A DNA stretch of 64,000 nucleotides from contig DATMYV010000022.1 in assembly GCA_035560795.1 (NCBI GenBank), positions 1 to 64,000 of the forward strand, given 5' to 3'. Positions 50,331 to 60,665 of the stretch are shown piece after piece. This DNA comes from Longilinea sp035560795. Its GTDB lineage: Bacteria > Chloroflexota > Anaerolineae > Anaerolineales > Anaerolineaceae. A program made the position numbers and the translations under genes. A model generated the notes under the pieces. That model worked only from the letters and a program-made list of their open reading frames with translations. It was not told where the DNA came from and searched no databases. Positions within the stretch are counted from its first letter, which is position 1. Each line of letters opens with the position of its first letter.

Positions 50331-51656
50331 TTATCCTCCAAAAAATGTCGTATAGAGCAGGTAAATGTTCAGCACCACAATGATTCCAGCGACGCCCATA
50401 GCCAGGATGGTGGTAAATTTACGATTGACCAGGACACCCATGATCTTTTTCTGACTTGTAAAAATGACCAGCGGGATGATCGCAAATGGCAGCCCAAAAC
50501 TTAATAGAACCTGGCTGATGACCAGCGTGCGGCTGGGGTCCAAACCAATGGCAATCACAATCATTGAGGGAACCATCGTCACCAATCGCCGGATCCAGAC
50601 CGGGATCTCCCAATGCAGAAAACCCTGCATGATAACCTGACCTGCCATCGTCCCGACGGATGCGCTTGAAAGCCCCGAAGCGAGCAGGGAAATTGCAAAA
50701 ATGCTTTGGGAGGCTTTTCCCAATAATGGCTCGAGGGTTTTATAGGCTTCCTGAATCGTTCCAACTGTCGTCAACCCCTGGCTGTGAAAGGTTGAAGCTG
50801 CCATGATTAACATGGCGCCGTTGACCAGACTGGCAACGCCCATTGCAATGAGCACATCCACCATCTCGAACCGGAACAACCTCTTGAGTTGCTCTGGTTT
50901 TTTAACCTTTACCCTGCCCTGCATCAATGCACTGTGCAAAAAGATGGCATGCGGCATAACCGTCGCCCCGAGAATTCCGGCAGCCAGGATGATGCTCTCA
51001 GGACCCTGTAACGAAGGTACCACGGCATGGTAAAGCACATTGCCCCAATTGGGTTTATCGATAATGGTTTCAATCACATAACAGACCGCAATCACGCCGA
51101 CCAGAGAAGAAATGACTGCCTCCAGCGGCCGGAATCCCTTGCGCTCGAGTCCTAAAATGATAAAAGTCGTTATTCCGGTCAGAATCCCGGCCACCCAAAG
51201 GGGAATGTTAAATAACAGGTTGAAACCAATGGCGGCGCCCAAAAATTCAGCCAGATCAGTCGCCATTGCAACCAGTTCCATCAAGACCCATAAGAACATG
51301 ACAAACCAAGGCTTGAAGTGTTTCCGGCATTGTTCGGCCAGGTTCAAACCAGTTGCGATGCCCAGTTTTGCCGATAGGGTTTGGATCAGGATCGCCATCA
51401 AGTTGCTGGCAACAATTACCCACAGCAAGGTATAGCCAAACTCTGCACCGCCGGCGATGTTGGTTGCGAAGTTGCCAGGATCCACATATGCGACGCTTGC
51501 AATGAAGGCTGGCCCCAGAAAAGGAAGCAGGCTGGCGAATCTACCTTTCTTGCTTTTGCCCCGCAAGACCGCCTGGGCTGCTTTTACCGTGCGGTTATCA
51601 CTGGATGCCGTTGCAGTTGCTTTGGGTTTATTCGCCATGCTGGCTCCGTAATTCAA
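50331..51656 (-). CDS. mntH: Nramp-type divalent metal (Mn2+) transporter
   Basis: A 441-residue proton-coupled manganese/iron importer with about eleven helices. The first metal-binding helix reads DPGNFATNIAGG and the sixth reads GATVMPHAIFLHSALMQG, both diagnostic. The N-terminal ~35 residues are basic and Ala-rich, longer than in many homologues. It is transcribed leftward with the universal stress protein gene behind it. Confidence 0.95.
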   Translation of the reverse strand: MNYGASMANKPKATATASSDNRTVKAAQAVLRGKSKKGRFASLLPFLGPAFIASVAYVDPGNFATNIAGGAEFGYTLLWVIVASNLMAILIQTLSAKLGIATGLNLAEQCRKHFKPWFVMFLWVLMELVAMATDLAEFLGAAIGFNLLFNIPLWVAGILTGITTFIILGLERKGFRPLEAVISSLVGVIAVCYVIETIIDKPNWGNVLYHAVVPSLQGPESIILAAGILGATVMPHAIFLHSALMQGRVKVKKPEQLKRLFRFEMVDVLIAMGVASLVNGAMLIMAASTFHSQGLTTVGTIQEAYKTLEPLLGKASQSIFAISLLASGLSSASVGTMAGQVIMQGFLHWEIPVWIRRLVTMVPSMIVIAIGLDPSRTLVISQVLLSFGLPFAIIPLVIFTSQKKIMGVLVNRKFTTILAMGVAGIIVVLNIYLLYTTFFGG

Positions 51657-51679
51657 TTACAAATCTTCGCATGACATAA

Positions 51680-51709
51680 ATAGTAGCTGAATAACCGTAA
51701 GTTCGTCAA
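51680..51709 (-). promoter_or_regulatory. mntH promoter candidate
   Basis: Leftward TTGACG (51704-51709), 18-nt spacer, TACTAT (51680-51685), 24 nt before the start codon. No clear MntR or Fur box was recognised. Confidence 0.5.
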
Positions 51710-51955
51710 GACAATTCTATTACCCGCCAATGATCAGTCCCCTCTTTACACAAACCGACCTTTTCATTATCCATATCGTTGATGGTTTCTGCCCGGTAAG
51801 GATGGCTGCCTTATTTTTGTTGTTCTACATACAATTGTAAAATCTGATCAGGACTATCGATAGGCGTTATAATCCATCTCTCACCATTTTAGACTGCAAA
51901 ACCATTTATGTCCCCAAAATATTTCAATCGTTTACCAACGAAAGGATCATCGGCC

Positions 51956-53353
51956 ATGCTCCAGCAACGAATTGATCAGTATTTCGAAAATCAAGAAAAT
52001 GAGCTCGTCGATACCATTTCCAGGCTGATCGCCGTTCGGAGCGTGCGGGAAGATCCCCTGCCCGGTATACCTTTTGGAAAGGGTCCAGCCGAAGCACTGG
52101 CACTCAGTCTCCGCATAGCCAGCGACCTGGGCTTTCTGACGGCGAACCACGAAAATTACGTTGGGACAGTGGACCTCAATACCCAGGAAACGCGCCTTGG
52201 CATCCTTTGCCACCTGGATGTGGTCGGCGAGGGCAGCGGTTGGAGCACGCCGCCGTATACAGCAGTAAGCAAAGATGGCATGCTCTATGGGCGAGGATCA
52301 AGCGATGATAAAGGCCCACTGGCAGCCGCCCTGTTTGCCCTAAAAGCGGTCAAGGATTTGGAAATCCCGCTCAAATTCAATACCCGTCTGATCCTTGGCA
52401 CGGATGAGGAAACAAATTCTGCCGATATAAAATATTATTTCGAACGCCATGCCACGCCGCCATTCACATTTTCCCCGGATGGCGCTTTTCCGGTCATCAA
52501 CACCGAGAAAGGCAGCTTCAAGTCTACTTTTACAAAAACCTGGCCTGTTTCTGCCGATCTACCCCGCATTGCCTCAGTCAAAGGCGGCTTTCGTATCAAC
52601 GTCGTCCCGCCCGAGGCTGAAGCCATGGTGGAGGGCTTGTCGATAGCCGACCTCCAGCCTTATAGCGATCGGGCGTCAAGAATCACAGGCGCAGATTACC
52701 AATTGACAGTTGAAAACGATGTGGTGAAGATCCTGGCCATCGGCAAGGGCGGACACGCTGCCATGCCGGAAAAGGCGAATAACGCCATCACTGCCTTGTT
52801 TACGCTGCTGGTGTCCTTACCCATCGCAGCAAGCGAAAGCTTCACCGCCATCCGCGATCTAAACCGTCTGCTCCCGCATGGCGACTATTACGGAAAATCC
52901 ATCGGGATTGCCCAGTCGGATGAAATTTCCGGTCCTTTAACCCTCTCGTTCAATATCTTCGAGCAAACGCTCACGGGATTTACAGGCCGTTTTGACAGCC
53001 GCGCGCCGCTGTGTGCGACCAAAGAGAATTGCCTGGATGTAGCGGCTCGCCAATTCGCCCATGCGGGAATTCAATTTGATGGCAAACTGTCTCCAGCCCA
53101 CCACACGCCTTGCGACTCGCCCTTTGTCCAGACTCTCCTGGCAGCCTACGAGCAGTACACCGGCCTAAAGGGATCCTGTGAATCAACCGGGGGCGGCACC
53201 TACGTCCATGACATCGAAGGCGGAGTCGCTTTTGGCGCCATGATGCCGGGCTTCGAATCCAACATGCATGGCGCCAATGAGCATATGCGGATTGCTGACC
53301 TGATCATGGCAGCCAAAATCTTCACCCAGGTAATTATTGATTTGTGCGGGTAA
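51956..53353 (+). CDS. M20-family dipeptidase (PepV-like)
   Basis: A 465-residue zinc peptidase. Metal-binding and catalytic segments are ILCHLDVVGEG, YGRGSSDDKGPLAAALFA, GTDEETNS and the final GANEHMRIADL. Length and motifs match the PepV/Xaa-His dipeptidase group, which cleave dipeptides in the cytoplasm. AAAGGA 9 nt before the ATG at 51956 supports this start over an ATG at 51908 that lacks a Shine-Dalgarno. Confidence 0.92.
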   Translation: MLQQRIDQYFENQENELVDTISRLIAVRSVREDPLPGIPFGKGPAEALALSLRIASDLGFLTANHENYVGTVDLNTQETRLGILCHLDVVGEGSGWSTPPYTAVSKDGMLYGRGSSDDKGPLAAALFALKAVKDLEIPLKFNTRLILGTDEETNSADIKYYFERHATPPFTFSPDGAFPVINTEKGSFKSTFTKTWPVSADLPRIASVKGGFRINVVPPEAEAMVEGLSIADLQPYSDRASRITGADYQLTVENDVVKILAIGKGGHAAMPEKANNAITALFTLLVSLPIAASESFTAIRDLNRLLPHGDYYGKSIGIAQSDEISGPLTLSFNIFEQTLTGFTGRFDSRAPLCATKENCLDVAARQFAHAGIQFDGKLSPAHHTPCDSPFVQTLLAAYEQYTGLKGSCESTGGGTYVHDIEGGVAFGAMMPGFESNMHGANEHMRIADLIMAAKIFTQVIIDLCG

Positions 53354-53746
53354 ACAATGCTGAAGATGATCCATCGCCTGATTACCTGGCGCGATTTACA
53401 ACTGGGCAAACAAAACCTTAAATCTCTTCCATCGTTCTTCAGGCTTGGCAAATGCTAATTACTCTAAATTGAATTATTCATTTTCAGGGGTGCAGGTTTG
53501 AAATGAATGGATAATGATGAGGGCTATCATCAAGAAGAATTCGTAGGCCCCCTGGATGATGGCCCATCTCAAATGGGGATGTTGCCGTTTACTCATTTCT
53601 CGATGGCGTGTTTTGTATTTCTTTCCAGGAATTTGAGCATAATAAAGAAGGGGCCGACATCTGCACTAAAAGAATTACGAATCTCTACCAGCACAATTCT
53701 TGCATCAAGATTGTGTCAACCTTTTTCCATAGCTTAGCTTTTTACA
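53354..53746. other. Non-coding gap before the glycosyltransferase cluster
   Basis: About 390 nt. Two short open frames on the + strand (53507-53737 and 53608-53901) lack a Shine-Dalgarno and resemble nothing I know. I see no promoter or strong hairpin. Confidence 0.4.
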
Positions 53747-54985
53747 ATGAAGAAACAATTCCGACCAACACTCTGGTTTCAAATCACACTGCTTTTACTG
53801 ACGGTGATTGGGCTTCGCCTGGTCCTGGCATGGATTTTCGGAACCGAGGCGGCAGACCTGGCACAATACCGCTGGATGGCGAATATTATTCTAAACAATG
53901 AAAACATTTATAAAACCGCCGGTTTGTACCACTACACGCCCATCCCCATGTTTCTACCTGCCTGGTCCGAGCAACTTGCCCAGGCGATCAAACTACCCTT
54001 CCATTTTGTGGTCAAATGGCCTATGGTCCTGGCGGATGCCGGGATCGCATTGCTCTTGTGGTGGCAGGCCCAAAAACGCGGCTTACCGCATGCCGCCATT
54101 TGGATTGGGTTGGCCTACGCCATTAACCCGGTCAGCCTGCTGACAACCTCTTTCCACGGCAGTTACAGCGTATTGCCAGCCTTTTTTATGTTGTTGGCCT
54201 ATTACCTGGTCAGTTTCTTTCCGGCAAAACAATATTACCGTTTATCCGGGTTGAGCCTGGGAATGGCGATCGGTCTGCGCGGTTACCCGGCACTTTTTTT
54301 ACCTTTTTTTCTAATGAAAATGGACCTGAATCGCCGGCAGAAAGCCATGTTTCTACTTGCGTCGATATTGCCGTCTGCCATCACGCTGGCACCATTTCTA
54401 CTGGCCAATTTTCAAGCGGTCTGGCAGAGCGTTTTTGCATACAGCGGTGTGGCGGATTACGGCTGGATTGCCATCCTGCGCGCAATCGGGGAATTAACCA
54501 CAGGGAATCGATACCTTCCCGGCACACTTGCCAAGGACCTTCTTAGTATCAGCAAATGGCTTTTCCTGATCCTCTATTTACTGTTTACGATCCTTTTCTG
54601 GCGCAAACAAAACCGTTTCAGCCTCCTCAGCGGCATTTTGGCGACACAATTGTTATTCTTTGGAATTTATGGCGGCATCAGCTCGCAATACCTGGTTTGG
54701 GCTGTTCCATTTGCCTTGCTCATCGGGACCGGTTGGGAAAAAGCATTCACCTGGTCTGCCTTTGCCACCATGGTTTCTTTCTACCTTTATTTTTTCCCGG
54801 CGATTTTGTTCGGTGATGTACCCATTCGATGGCGGGAGCTGAATCCTGCCGTCATGCCCTATTACCTGGTGTTTAATCTTGCTTTTTGGGGTATCTGCCT
54901 CGCCTGGATAATCCGCACCATCACCCATCCATTACCCGACATTGCCATATGCACCCATGAAGCAAAATACCAGCAACAGGATTGA
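53747..54985 (+). CDS. GT-C type membrane glycosyltransferase
   Basis: A 412-residue integral membrane protein with about ten helices. A first loop acidic site (FGTEAADLAQYRWMANIIL) and the YHYTPIPMFLPAW segment resemble GT-C mannosyltransferases of the PIG-M type, which use polyprenyl-phosphate sugars and act outside the membrane. A paralogous N-terminal layout is found in the next gene. The acceptor is unknown; cell-surface glycan or protein glycosylation is likely from family. Confidence 0.75.
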   Translation: MKKQFRPTLWFQITLLLLTVIGLRLVLAWIFGTEAADLAQYRWMANIILNNENIYKTAGLYHYTPIPMFLPAWSEQLAQAIKLPFHFVVKWPMVLADAGIALLLWWQAQKRGLPHAAIWIGLAYAINPVSLLTTSFHGSYSVLPAFFMLLAYYLVSFFPAKQYYRLSGLSLGMAIGLRGYPALFLPFFLMKMDLNRRQKAMFLLASILPSAITLAPFLLANFQAVWQSVFAYSGVADYGWIAILRAIGELTTGNRYLPGTLAKDLLSISKWLFLILYLLFTILFWRKQNRFSLLSGILATQLLFFGIYGGISSQYLVWAVPFALLIGTGWEKAFTWSAFATMVSFYLYFFPAILFGDVPIRWRELNPAVMPYYLVFNLAFWGICLAWIIRTITHPLPDIAICTHEAKYQQQD

Positions 54986-55141
54986 TTTATTCACAAAGCG
55001 GCCGGCTGATTTGAAAGAATCAGAAAGGTTTGGAATCCAGTATCACTTTCTTCGCTAGGCACCTTTCCGAAAGAGTTGTTGCAAATGAACGAGAACCATT
55101 GAACCGTCAGATCATTATTCCCACCGGTGAAGAGGTCTTTT

Positions 55142-57295
55142 GTGCTGAAGTTTGAATCAAGCAAAATTTCCCGAATTCTTGGTTTTGTCTCGCTCTTATT
55201 GCTCGCAATCGCATTGAGATTAATGCTTTTCCATATTTCCAGCGGAGATATCGATGTATTTGTGGGGGTTTGGTATGACACTTTCATTAACGTTGGCCGA
55301 ATCGCAGCCTTTAAAGATATTTTTTACGATTATTCGCCCGCCTATTTATACCTTGTCGATTTTTCTACTTTATTCCGTTTTATTCCGAAAGAACAGGCCA
55401 TCAAGCTAATCTCGGTGTTGTTTGACTTTTTGGCAGCGTCGGCTGTTTATAAAATCGCCGCGTGGAAATTTCCCCAAAGTGATATCAAGTGGATAGGTTT
55501 TTTTGCAACGCTCTTCACTCCCACGGTCGTTATTGACAGCGCCATGTGGGGTCAAAATGACATTATTTATTCCGCATTTTTATTGTGGTCGTTTTATTTT
55601 CTTCTCAAAGAAAAACCCTTCCCCGCCATCTTATTCTTTTCAATTGCAGTTTCATTCAAACTACAGGCAGCTTTTTTCGCGCCAATATTTTTGATTTTGT
55701 TAACAAAGAGAAAATTTCCGTTCCATTTGTTCTTTGTTATTCCAATCGTTTATTTCATTTCTCTCATACCAGCCTGGTTGGCAGGCGGGCCGTTGGCGAA
55801 GCTGATGATGGTCTACCTAAATCAATATGGAGCTTATAGCGACCTTTCACTGCATGCTCCAAATTTCTATTCGTTTATCAACCCCGGCAACCATGTTGAA
55901 TTGAAATTGGCGATTGGAATAATCCTTACTGGGCTGGTCGTCAGCGCTTATATCGTTTTACGTTGGCTAAAATGGAAGGATCTGAGCGACATTTCACTTT
56001 GTTTTGATGCGGTTTTTTTCACTACCGTCATCCCGTTCTTTCTACCAAAAATGCATGAACGTTATTTCTTTACAGCCGGTCTGTTCCTGTTAGTTCTCGC
56101 CTTATTCAATTACAAATACCTCTGGGCATTTATCTTGATGCAGGCAACCTCACTTTTATCCTATCTGCCTTATTTTTCTGGTTGGTCGGCCATTTATGTT
56201 CAGATCGGTGCTGTGATGAACGCGCTGCTTCTTCTTGGCTTATTTTTTTTCTATTTGGAATACGTCAAATCACGACCCCCAATTCTTTCAACCGAGAATG
56301 AAACAAGGAATTTCTTGCCCTTTTTTTCATTGAAGAAGGCCTTATCCCAGTCCAGGTTAAACCCTTTTAAGAACAGAAATTTGGCACAGTTGGCTGAAAT
56401 CATCCTGATCCTCTACATTGGAGTGGTTTTCATTTTGGAAATAAAGCTGCTCGCCACACAACCATTGTTGAAAGAAATAAATATAACCACCGTCTGGTCA
56501 GAGGAAATGGTTGGTGATCATGTTGAAAATCCTCCCTCGCCCCTCGGACTGGCGGTTGATCAAAACGGACAAATCTACGTAACCGATCGAGGGAACCAGC
56601 AGGTCATACAATTTTCCGCAGCCGGCAAGATCATGACAACGTGGTCAGGAGACGATACTGGCCAGACGCCATTTGTCGAGCCCAGTGACATAGCGATCGA
56701 TGCCGAGAGCGGAAACATCTGGATCCTGGATGCAGGCAATGGTTGGATCTACACGCTTGGAACGGATGGAAAGATGGTCGCGGCCATTAATGGGGCCAAC
56801 CTGCAAATGTACAGCCCGCGCGGATTGGCCATCAGCCCAGGGGGGGACATATTTGTGGCCGATACAGGCATGGGGCGCATCCAGCGCCTTGATCAACAGG
56901 GCAATCGAATTGCGGTTTGGGGCGAACCAGGAACCAAACCGGATCAATTCCTTGAACCCACTGGGATTGCCATTCAGGGTAATGATTTGTTCATTGCCGA
57001 TGCCAACAACCAATGCATCAAACATTACACTCTGGATGGAAAATTGATTGGGACATTTAAATCAGGGTTGGGAACAGCCTGGATAGACACAGACGGCCAT
57101 GGACATATTTTTGCGGCCAGCACCCAAACTCAGAAAATTACCATTTACGATTATGCGGGAAAACCAATCAGCGAATTATTGCCAGAAAAGGAGATCCCAT
57201 CCATCTCCGGGTTGGCTGGAATAGTTGCCACCGAAGGTGGGCAATTATATGCAGCCGGAGCAGTGGAGTTATTCCAGTTCAAAATTCAGTGGTAA
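55142..57295 (+). CDS. GT-C glycosyltransferase fused to an NHL beta-propeller
   Basis: About 717 residues. Residues ~1-430 form a polytopic GT-C domain (first-loop acidic site in SSGDIDVFVGVWYD, a later FFLPKMHERYFF segment). After one more helix, residues ~445-715 form an NHL-type propeller with repeats of the pattern PSPLGLAVDQNGQIYVTDRGN, PSDIAIDAESGNIWILDAGN, PRGLAISPGGDIFVADTGM and PTGIAIQGNDLFIADANN. The propeller would face the outside. AAGAGG 5 nt before a GTG at 55142 suggests this start; a GTG at 55127 is the alternative. The fusion is unusual. Confidence 0.85.
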   Translation: MLKFESSKISRILGFVSLLLLAIALRLMLFHISSGDIDVFVGVWYDTFINVGRIAAFKDIFYDYSPAYLYLVDFSTLFRFIPKEQAIKLISVLFDFLAASAVYKIAAWKFPQSDIKWIGFFATLFTPTVVIDSAMWGQNDIIYSAFLLWSFYFLLKEKPFPAILFFSIAVSFKLQAAFFAPIFLILLTKRKFPFHLFFVIPIVYFISLIPAWLAGGPLAKLMMVYLNQYGAYSDLSLHAPNFYSFINPGNHVELKLAIGIILTGLVVSAYIVLRWLKWKDLSDISLCFDAVFFTTVIPFFLPKMHERYFFTAGLFLLVLALFNYKYLWAFILMQATSLLSYLPYFSGWSAIYVQIGAVMNALLLLGLFFFYLEYVKSRPPILSTENETRNFLPFFSLKKALSQSRLNPFKNRNLAQLAEIILILYIGVVFILEIKLLATQPLLKEINITTVWSEEMVGDHVENPPSPLGLAVDQNGQIYVTDRGNQQVIQFSAAGKIMTTWSGDDTGQTPFVEPSDIAIDAESGNIWILDAGNGWIYTLGTDGKMVAAINGANLQMYSPRGLAISPGGDIFVADTGMGRIQRLDQQGNRIAVWGEPGTKPDQFLEPTGIAIQGNDLFIADANNQCIKHYTLDGKLIGTFKSGLGTAWIDTDGHGHIFAASTQTQKITIYDYAGKPISELLPEKEIPSISGLAGIVATEGGQLYAAGAVELFQFKIQW

Positions 57296-57356
57296 GAAAA
57301 TCCCGAATTGGCGAAAATTCATTAGGGTAAAATCGCAAGTGAAATATTAGCGCATC

Positions 57357-60300
57357 TTAAGGCAGGAATAGAACATCCTGAGGGACGATTTCTTGTTCGC
57401 CGTTCGGCGGAGTCCAGTAGAGATAGATGTGTGTATAGCCCGTCCGGTCTGCATAGCGAATGCGGATTGAATGAAAACCGGCAGCCAGGTCCACTTCTCC
57501 GGTTTGATTGCCATTGACAGTGTCGTTTTCTGTGACTTTATTTTCATCGATGAAAAGCAATGATTCATCCGTCGACTCTAAAATAAACTGATAATGCCCA
57601 GTTTTCTGAATATAAATCCGGCCGACCCACTCAACCGTGTAGGGCCGTGGCAGAGGTTGATTGTGATAATAAAAATAAATCCATGGATCGACCGCTGTAA
57701 AGGCAGCCGGCGGTTGCCAATCGCCATTGGAGAAGTAACTTCCTAATAAACCGTGATTATCGATCGGTGGTAGAAAAAGCAGCGAAGGTGGAATTGGCGC
57801 TTGCTCGCCATCAGGGTGCTGCCAGTTCAATTCAAAATGCCCATCTTTTCCCTGAGTCTTAATGATTAATTCGTGACGGCCCTTTGCCAAATTAACGCTA
57901 CCTGTTTGGATGCCTCCCTCCGAAAGCTGGACAGGCGTCCCATCCAAGTAAAGTTCTGATGGGGCCGGAGATGTTAGCATCATTTGGTATACGCCGGAAA
58001 GCTCTGTAAAAAGGATGCCCTGCCATTGGACGCTAAATGGGAATGGCGCCGGGTTGCCATCTTTCCAATCGGCATTGATGGACGCTTGCGTTTGAGTGAG
58101 ACTTGGCTGCCCTTCCCAATCGGTATTCGGATAATAACGGACAGTGATCCCCTGGGATGCTTTAAGGTCGGACGGTTTGAGTGTTATCTGATACAGAATG
58201 ACCTTGTCAGCCGGGGATTTATATTCCTTGAATTCGGCATTGGGATAATAATGTTTTGCCTGCAGGACGAACGGTTCACGATCTGAATCGACAAAAAATA
58301 CCATCGCTTTCCTGCCATCGCTTGGAATTGGCATGGTATCATAGGTTTCCAAGTCGTGGTACTCTGTTACGCCCGGTGCCAGATAACGAATGGTGGGTGT
58401 GTCATAATAAAAAACACTGACATAATAATCCAATTGCGGCCCTAAATCCGCCATGGTCTTTCCAATGATCGTTTCAGGGGTGGAGAATTCACTCCAAGAG
58501 TCATTATTTTTGGCTTGCAGATCAAAATAGATATGGTAGTTGATGTACCCCACACCAATCAAAACAAGTACCAGCGGCAGAATGAATCCTGTAGACCGCC
58601 GTTTTTCGCTAGATTGATCCCACATTTGCCACAACGTATCGATTGGAACCACCGCCAGAAAATAGGCGGCCGGTAAACTGCCGATGGCCCGATAGGATTG
58701 GGGCGATTCAAAATCCAGTGAAAAAATACCCGGCGCAAGCATAAGCAGCAGCCAGATGATGAGCAGGAAGGAACCTGATTTACGGATCCGCCACAAACTG
58801 AGACTCGTGCCCAGAATCAATAATGCACCAGAAATTGGGTCCAACATGGGTTCACCGGGAAGATTATGACGGCCGTTGCGATCCCCTTTGTAATTGAACA
58901 TGAGCAGATGGTCTATGGTTGTCTCCGAAACAGCCTTCCAACCCTCGGCTGCGGTCTTGCCGGAGAAAATGGATACCGTATTCATGCGTCCCCAAAAAGC
59001 GTCGGGTTGATTGATCACCAATTGTGTCACCGGGACTGAAGCAATTAAAACCCCCAGGCCGACCACAATCAATCCCCTCCAGGAGGAACGTAAAAAATCA
59101 TGGCGGTTCAACCATAAGACCAACAGGAACAAACCAATGACCAGCGGGAAAATGCGGAACGAAAAATAGAAACACAGCCCCAGCCCCATGGACAGGCCAG
59201 CCAGCGCATAATCAATCATCCGCTGGCGCCGCAAGGCTTTTAGAATAAACCCAACCGTTAATAATTCAAAGAACGGCACGGTCACGCCGTGCATGCCGAT
59301 CCGGCTCCAATTGATATCCCACCTGGATACGGCCAGGAAAAATGCCAGCACCAGGCCTATTCTTCGATTGAACAGTTCTGACCCCGCAAGAAGTGCCGCA
59401 GCGACCGTTGCCAGGCCAAAAAGAATGCTCACGATCCGGATGGCCAAAGCCGTTGTGCCAAAAATCCGGATGAAAAATGCGATCAAATATATAAAATGGG
59501 CCGGAAGCTGGGTTGATTCTATATAGGTTGGTAAATACCCCGGCTCGTGCAATATACGCAATGCTTCAAGCCCATAATTCGCTTCATCGAACCAAAGCCC
59601 AAACGGAATTTGATCAAGGCGGAACGTCCGCAGAAAAGCAGCAATGGCAAGAATGGCAAGGAAGATCCCAAGTTCCAACCAGGTCCATCCATCCTTGTTT
59701 TTCAGCCATGCCTGAGGTGTCTCTTTGGATGGCCTGGATTTATTCAAATTCAGGTTTGAATAAAAAAACAAACCGATACTGCAAAGATGAAGCAGCCATG
59801 GAACGATGGGTGGAATGGAGGTTCCAAAAAGCCAGAAAGCCAGGACTGCAAAAATGATTGCCAATCCAAGCCAAATTCCCCTCCAGATGGATTTTTTTGA
59901 ATCAATCGTCCCACCGTCTGCCGGGTTCGACAGCATTGCAGAATCCGAACCGGATTGCGTCGAATAAACGGAAACAAAAATAACTGCTGCCAGCCCGGTC
60001 ACCACGCTGCCAAATAGCACCTGTTTTGCAGAAATCATAAATTGGCCAACCACCGCCATTAAGAAGGCAAAAAGTCCGACCAGGGTTTGATTCCTGGCAA
60101 ACCAGGTTCTGATTGAACGAGCGGCGGACCTAACCCCTTCCACTGCATTTCGAGAAACCAATCGATAATCAAGATCCGCAACAGAGCGAATGATATTGCC
60201 TGGTTTTGGCCTTACGGCCTTTTGTATACGTGATAATACGGCCAACTCGACAATAGGACCTGGTAGTTTACGTGATGCAAGGACGAAAAGGACGATTGCA

Positions 60301-60425
60301 AAAAGGGAAAAGACCCAACCAGCAGTAATCTGATTCGTTTTTAATAAGAATTGGCTGAAAACTCCGACAACCAACGAGGCTGCAGCGCAAAGAAATCGTA
60401 TGGATGAGAAGCGGTTGGTTGTCAT
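57357..60425 (-). CDS. ArnT/PMT-like glycosyltransferase with two C-terminal PA14 domains
   Basis: A 1022-residue membrane protein. Residues ~1-250 hold several helices of unknown role. A GT39/GT83-like GT-C domain follows (~260-700) with the acidic loop FGLWFDEANYGLEALRIL. The last ~260 residues contain two PA14-type sandwiches (~765-885 and ~890-1020), each with the GTYFSN/VEWVGRI-like start, a YQFILESTDESLLFIDE core and a closing YLYWTPPNGEQE. PA14 domains bind glycans, so the enzyme may hold its acceptor or product at the surface. Convergent with the NHL-fusion gene. Confidence 0.9.
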   Translation of the reverse strand: MTTNRFSSIRFLCAAASLVVGVFSQFLLKTNQITAGWVFSLFAIVLFVLASRKLPGPIVELAVLSRIQKAVRPKPGNIIRSVADLDYRLVSRNAVEGVRSAARSIRTWFARNQTLVGLFAFLMAVVGQFMISAKQVLFGSVVTGLAAVIFVSVYSTQSGSDSAMLSNPADGGTIDSKKSIWRGIWLGLAIIFAVLAFWLFGTSIPPIVPWLLHLCSIGLFFYSNLNLNKSRPSKETPQAWLKNKDGWTWLELGIFLAILAIAAFLRTFRLDQIPFGLWFDEANYGLEALRILHEPGYLPTYIESTQLPAHFIYLIAFFIRIFGTTALAIRIVSILFGLATVAAALLAGSELFNRRIGLVLAFFLAVSRWDINWSRIGMHGVTVPFFELLTVGFILKALRRQRMIDYALAGLSMGLGLCFYFSFRIFPLVIGLFLLVLWLNRHDFLRSSWRGLIVVGLGVLIASVPVTQLVINQPDAFWGRMNTVSIFSGKTAAEGWKAVSETTIDHLLMFNYKGDRNGRHNLPGEPMLDPISGALLILGTSLSLWRIRKSGSFLLIIWLLLMLAPGIFSLDFESPQSYRAIGSLPAAYFLAVVPIDTLWQMWDQSSEKRRSTGFILPLVLVLIGVGYINYHIYFDLQAKNNDSWSEFSTPETIIGKTMADLGPQLDYYVSVFYYDTPTIRYLAPGVTEYHDLETYDTMPIPSDGRKAMVFFVDSDREPFVLQAKHYYPNAEFKEYKSPADKVILYQITLKPSDLKASQGITVRYYPNTDWEGQPSLTQTQASINADWKDGNPAPFPFSVQWQGILFTELSGVYQMMLTSPAPSELYLDGTPVQLSEGGIQTGSVNLAKGRHELIIKTQGKDGHFELNWQHPDGEQAPIPPSLLFLPPIDNHGLLGSYFSNGDWQPPAAFTAVDPWIYFYYHNQPLPRPYTVEWVGRIYIQKTGHYQFILESTDESLLFIDENKVTENDTVNGNQTGEVDLAAGFHSIRIRYADRTGYTHIYLYWTPPNGEQEIVPQDVLFLP

Positions 60426-60665
60426 GGAGAATGCCTGGGATTATCGTAACAAAGGAAAACCTGTAAATCAACGAGGCTGAGGAGGGAATGAGTTATCGAT
60501 CAATCTATGCGTCGAGAGCCTGATGCAATTATCGTACCCTTGCGATTTCGGAGCGGTTCAAAATAAACCACAATAAACGGTTTTTAGAAATTTCCACGCC
60601 TCATGCCAATCGCCACCCTAAATCCTATAAATTCGCCATCCTAAAGACAGCTTTTTTTATTGTGT
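60426..60665. other. Gap between two large membrane-protein genes
   Basis: About 240 nt with no gene. A short direct repeat (CGCCACCCTAAATCC near 60610 and CGCCATCCTAAAGAC near 60634) lies just past the DUF2298 stop. Purpose unknown. Confidence 0.35.

Noticed and set aside
53507..53737. 76-codon open frame before the GT-C gene
   Set aside because: No ribosome-binding site, odd composition and no recognisable similarity.
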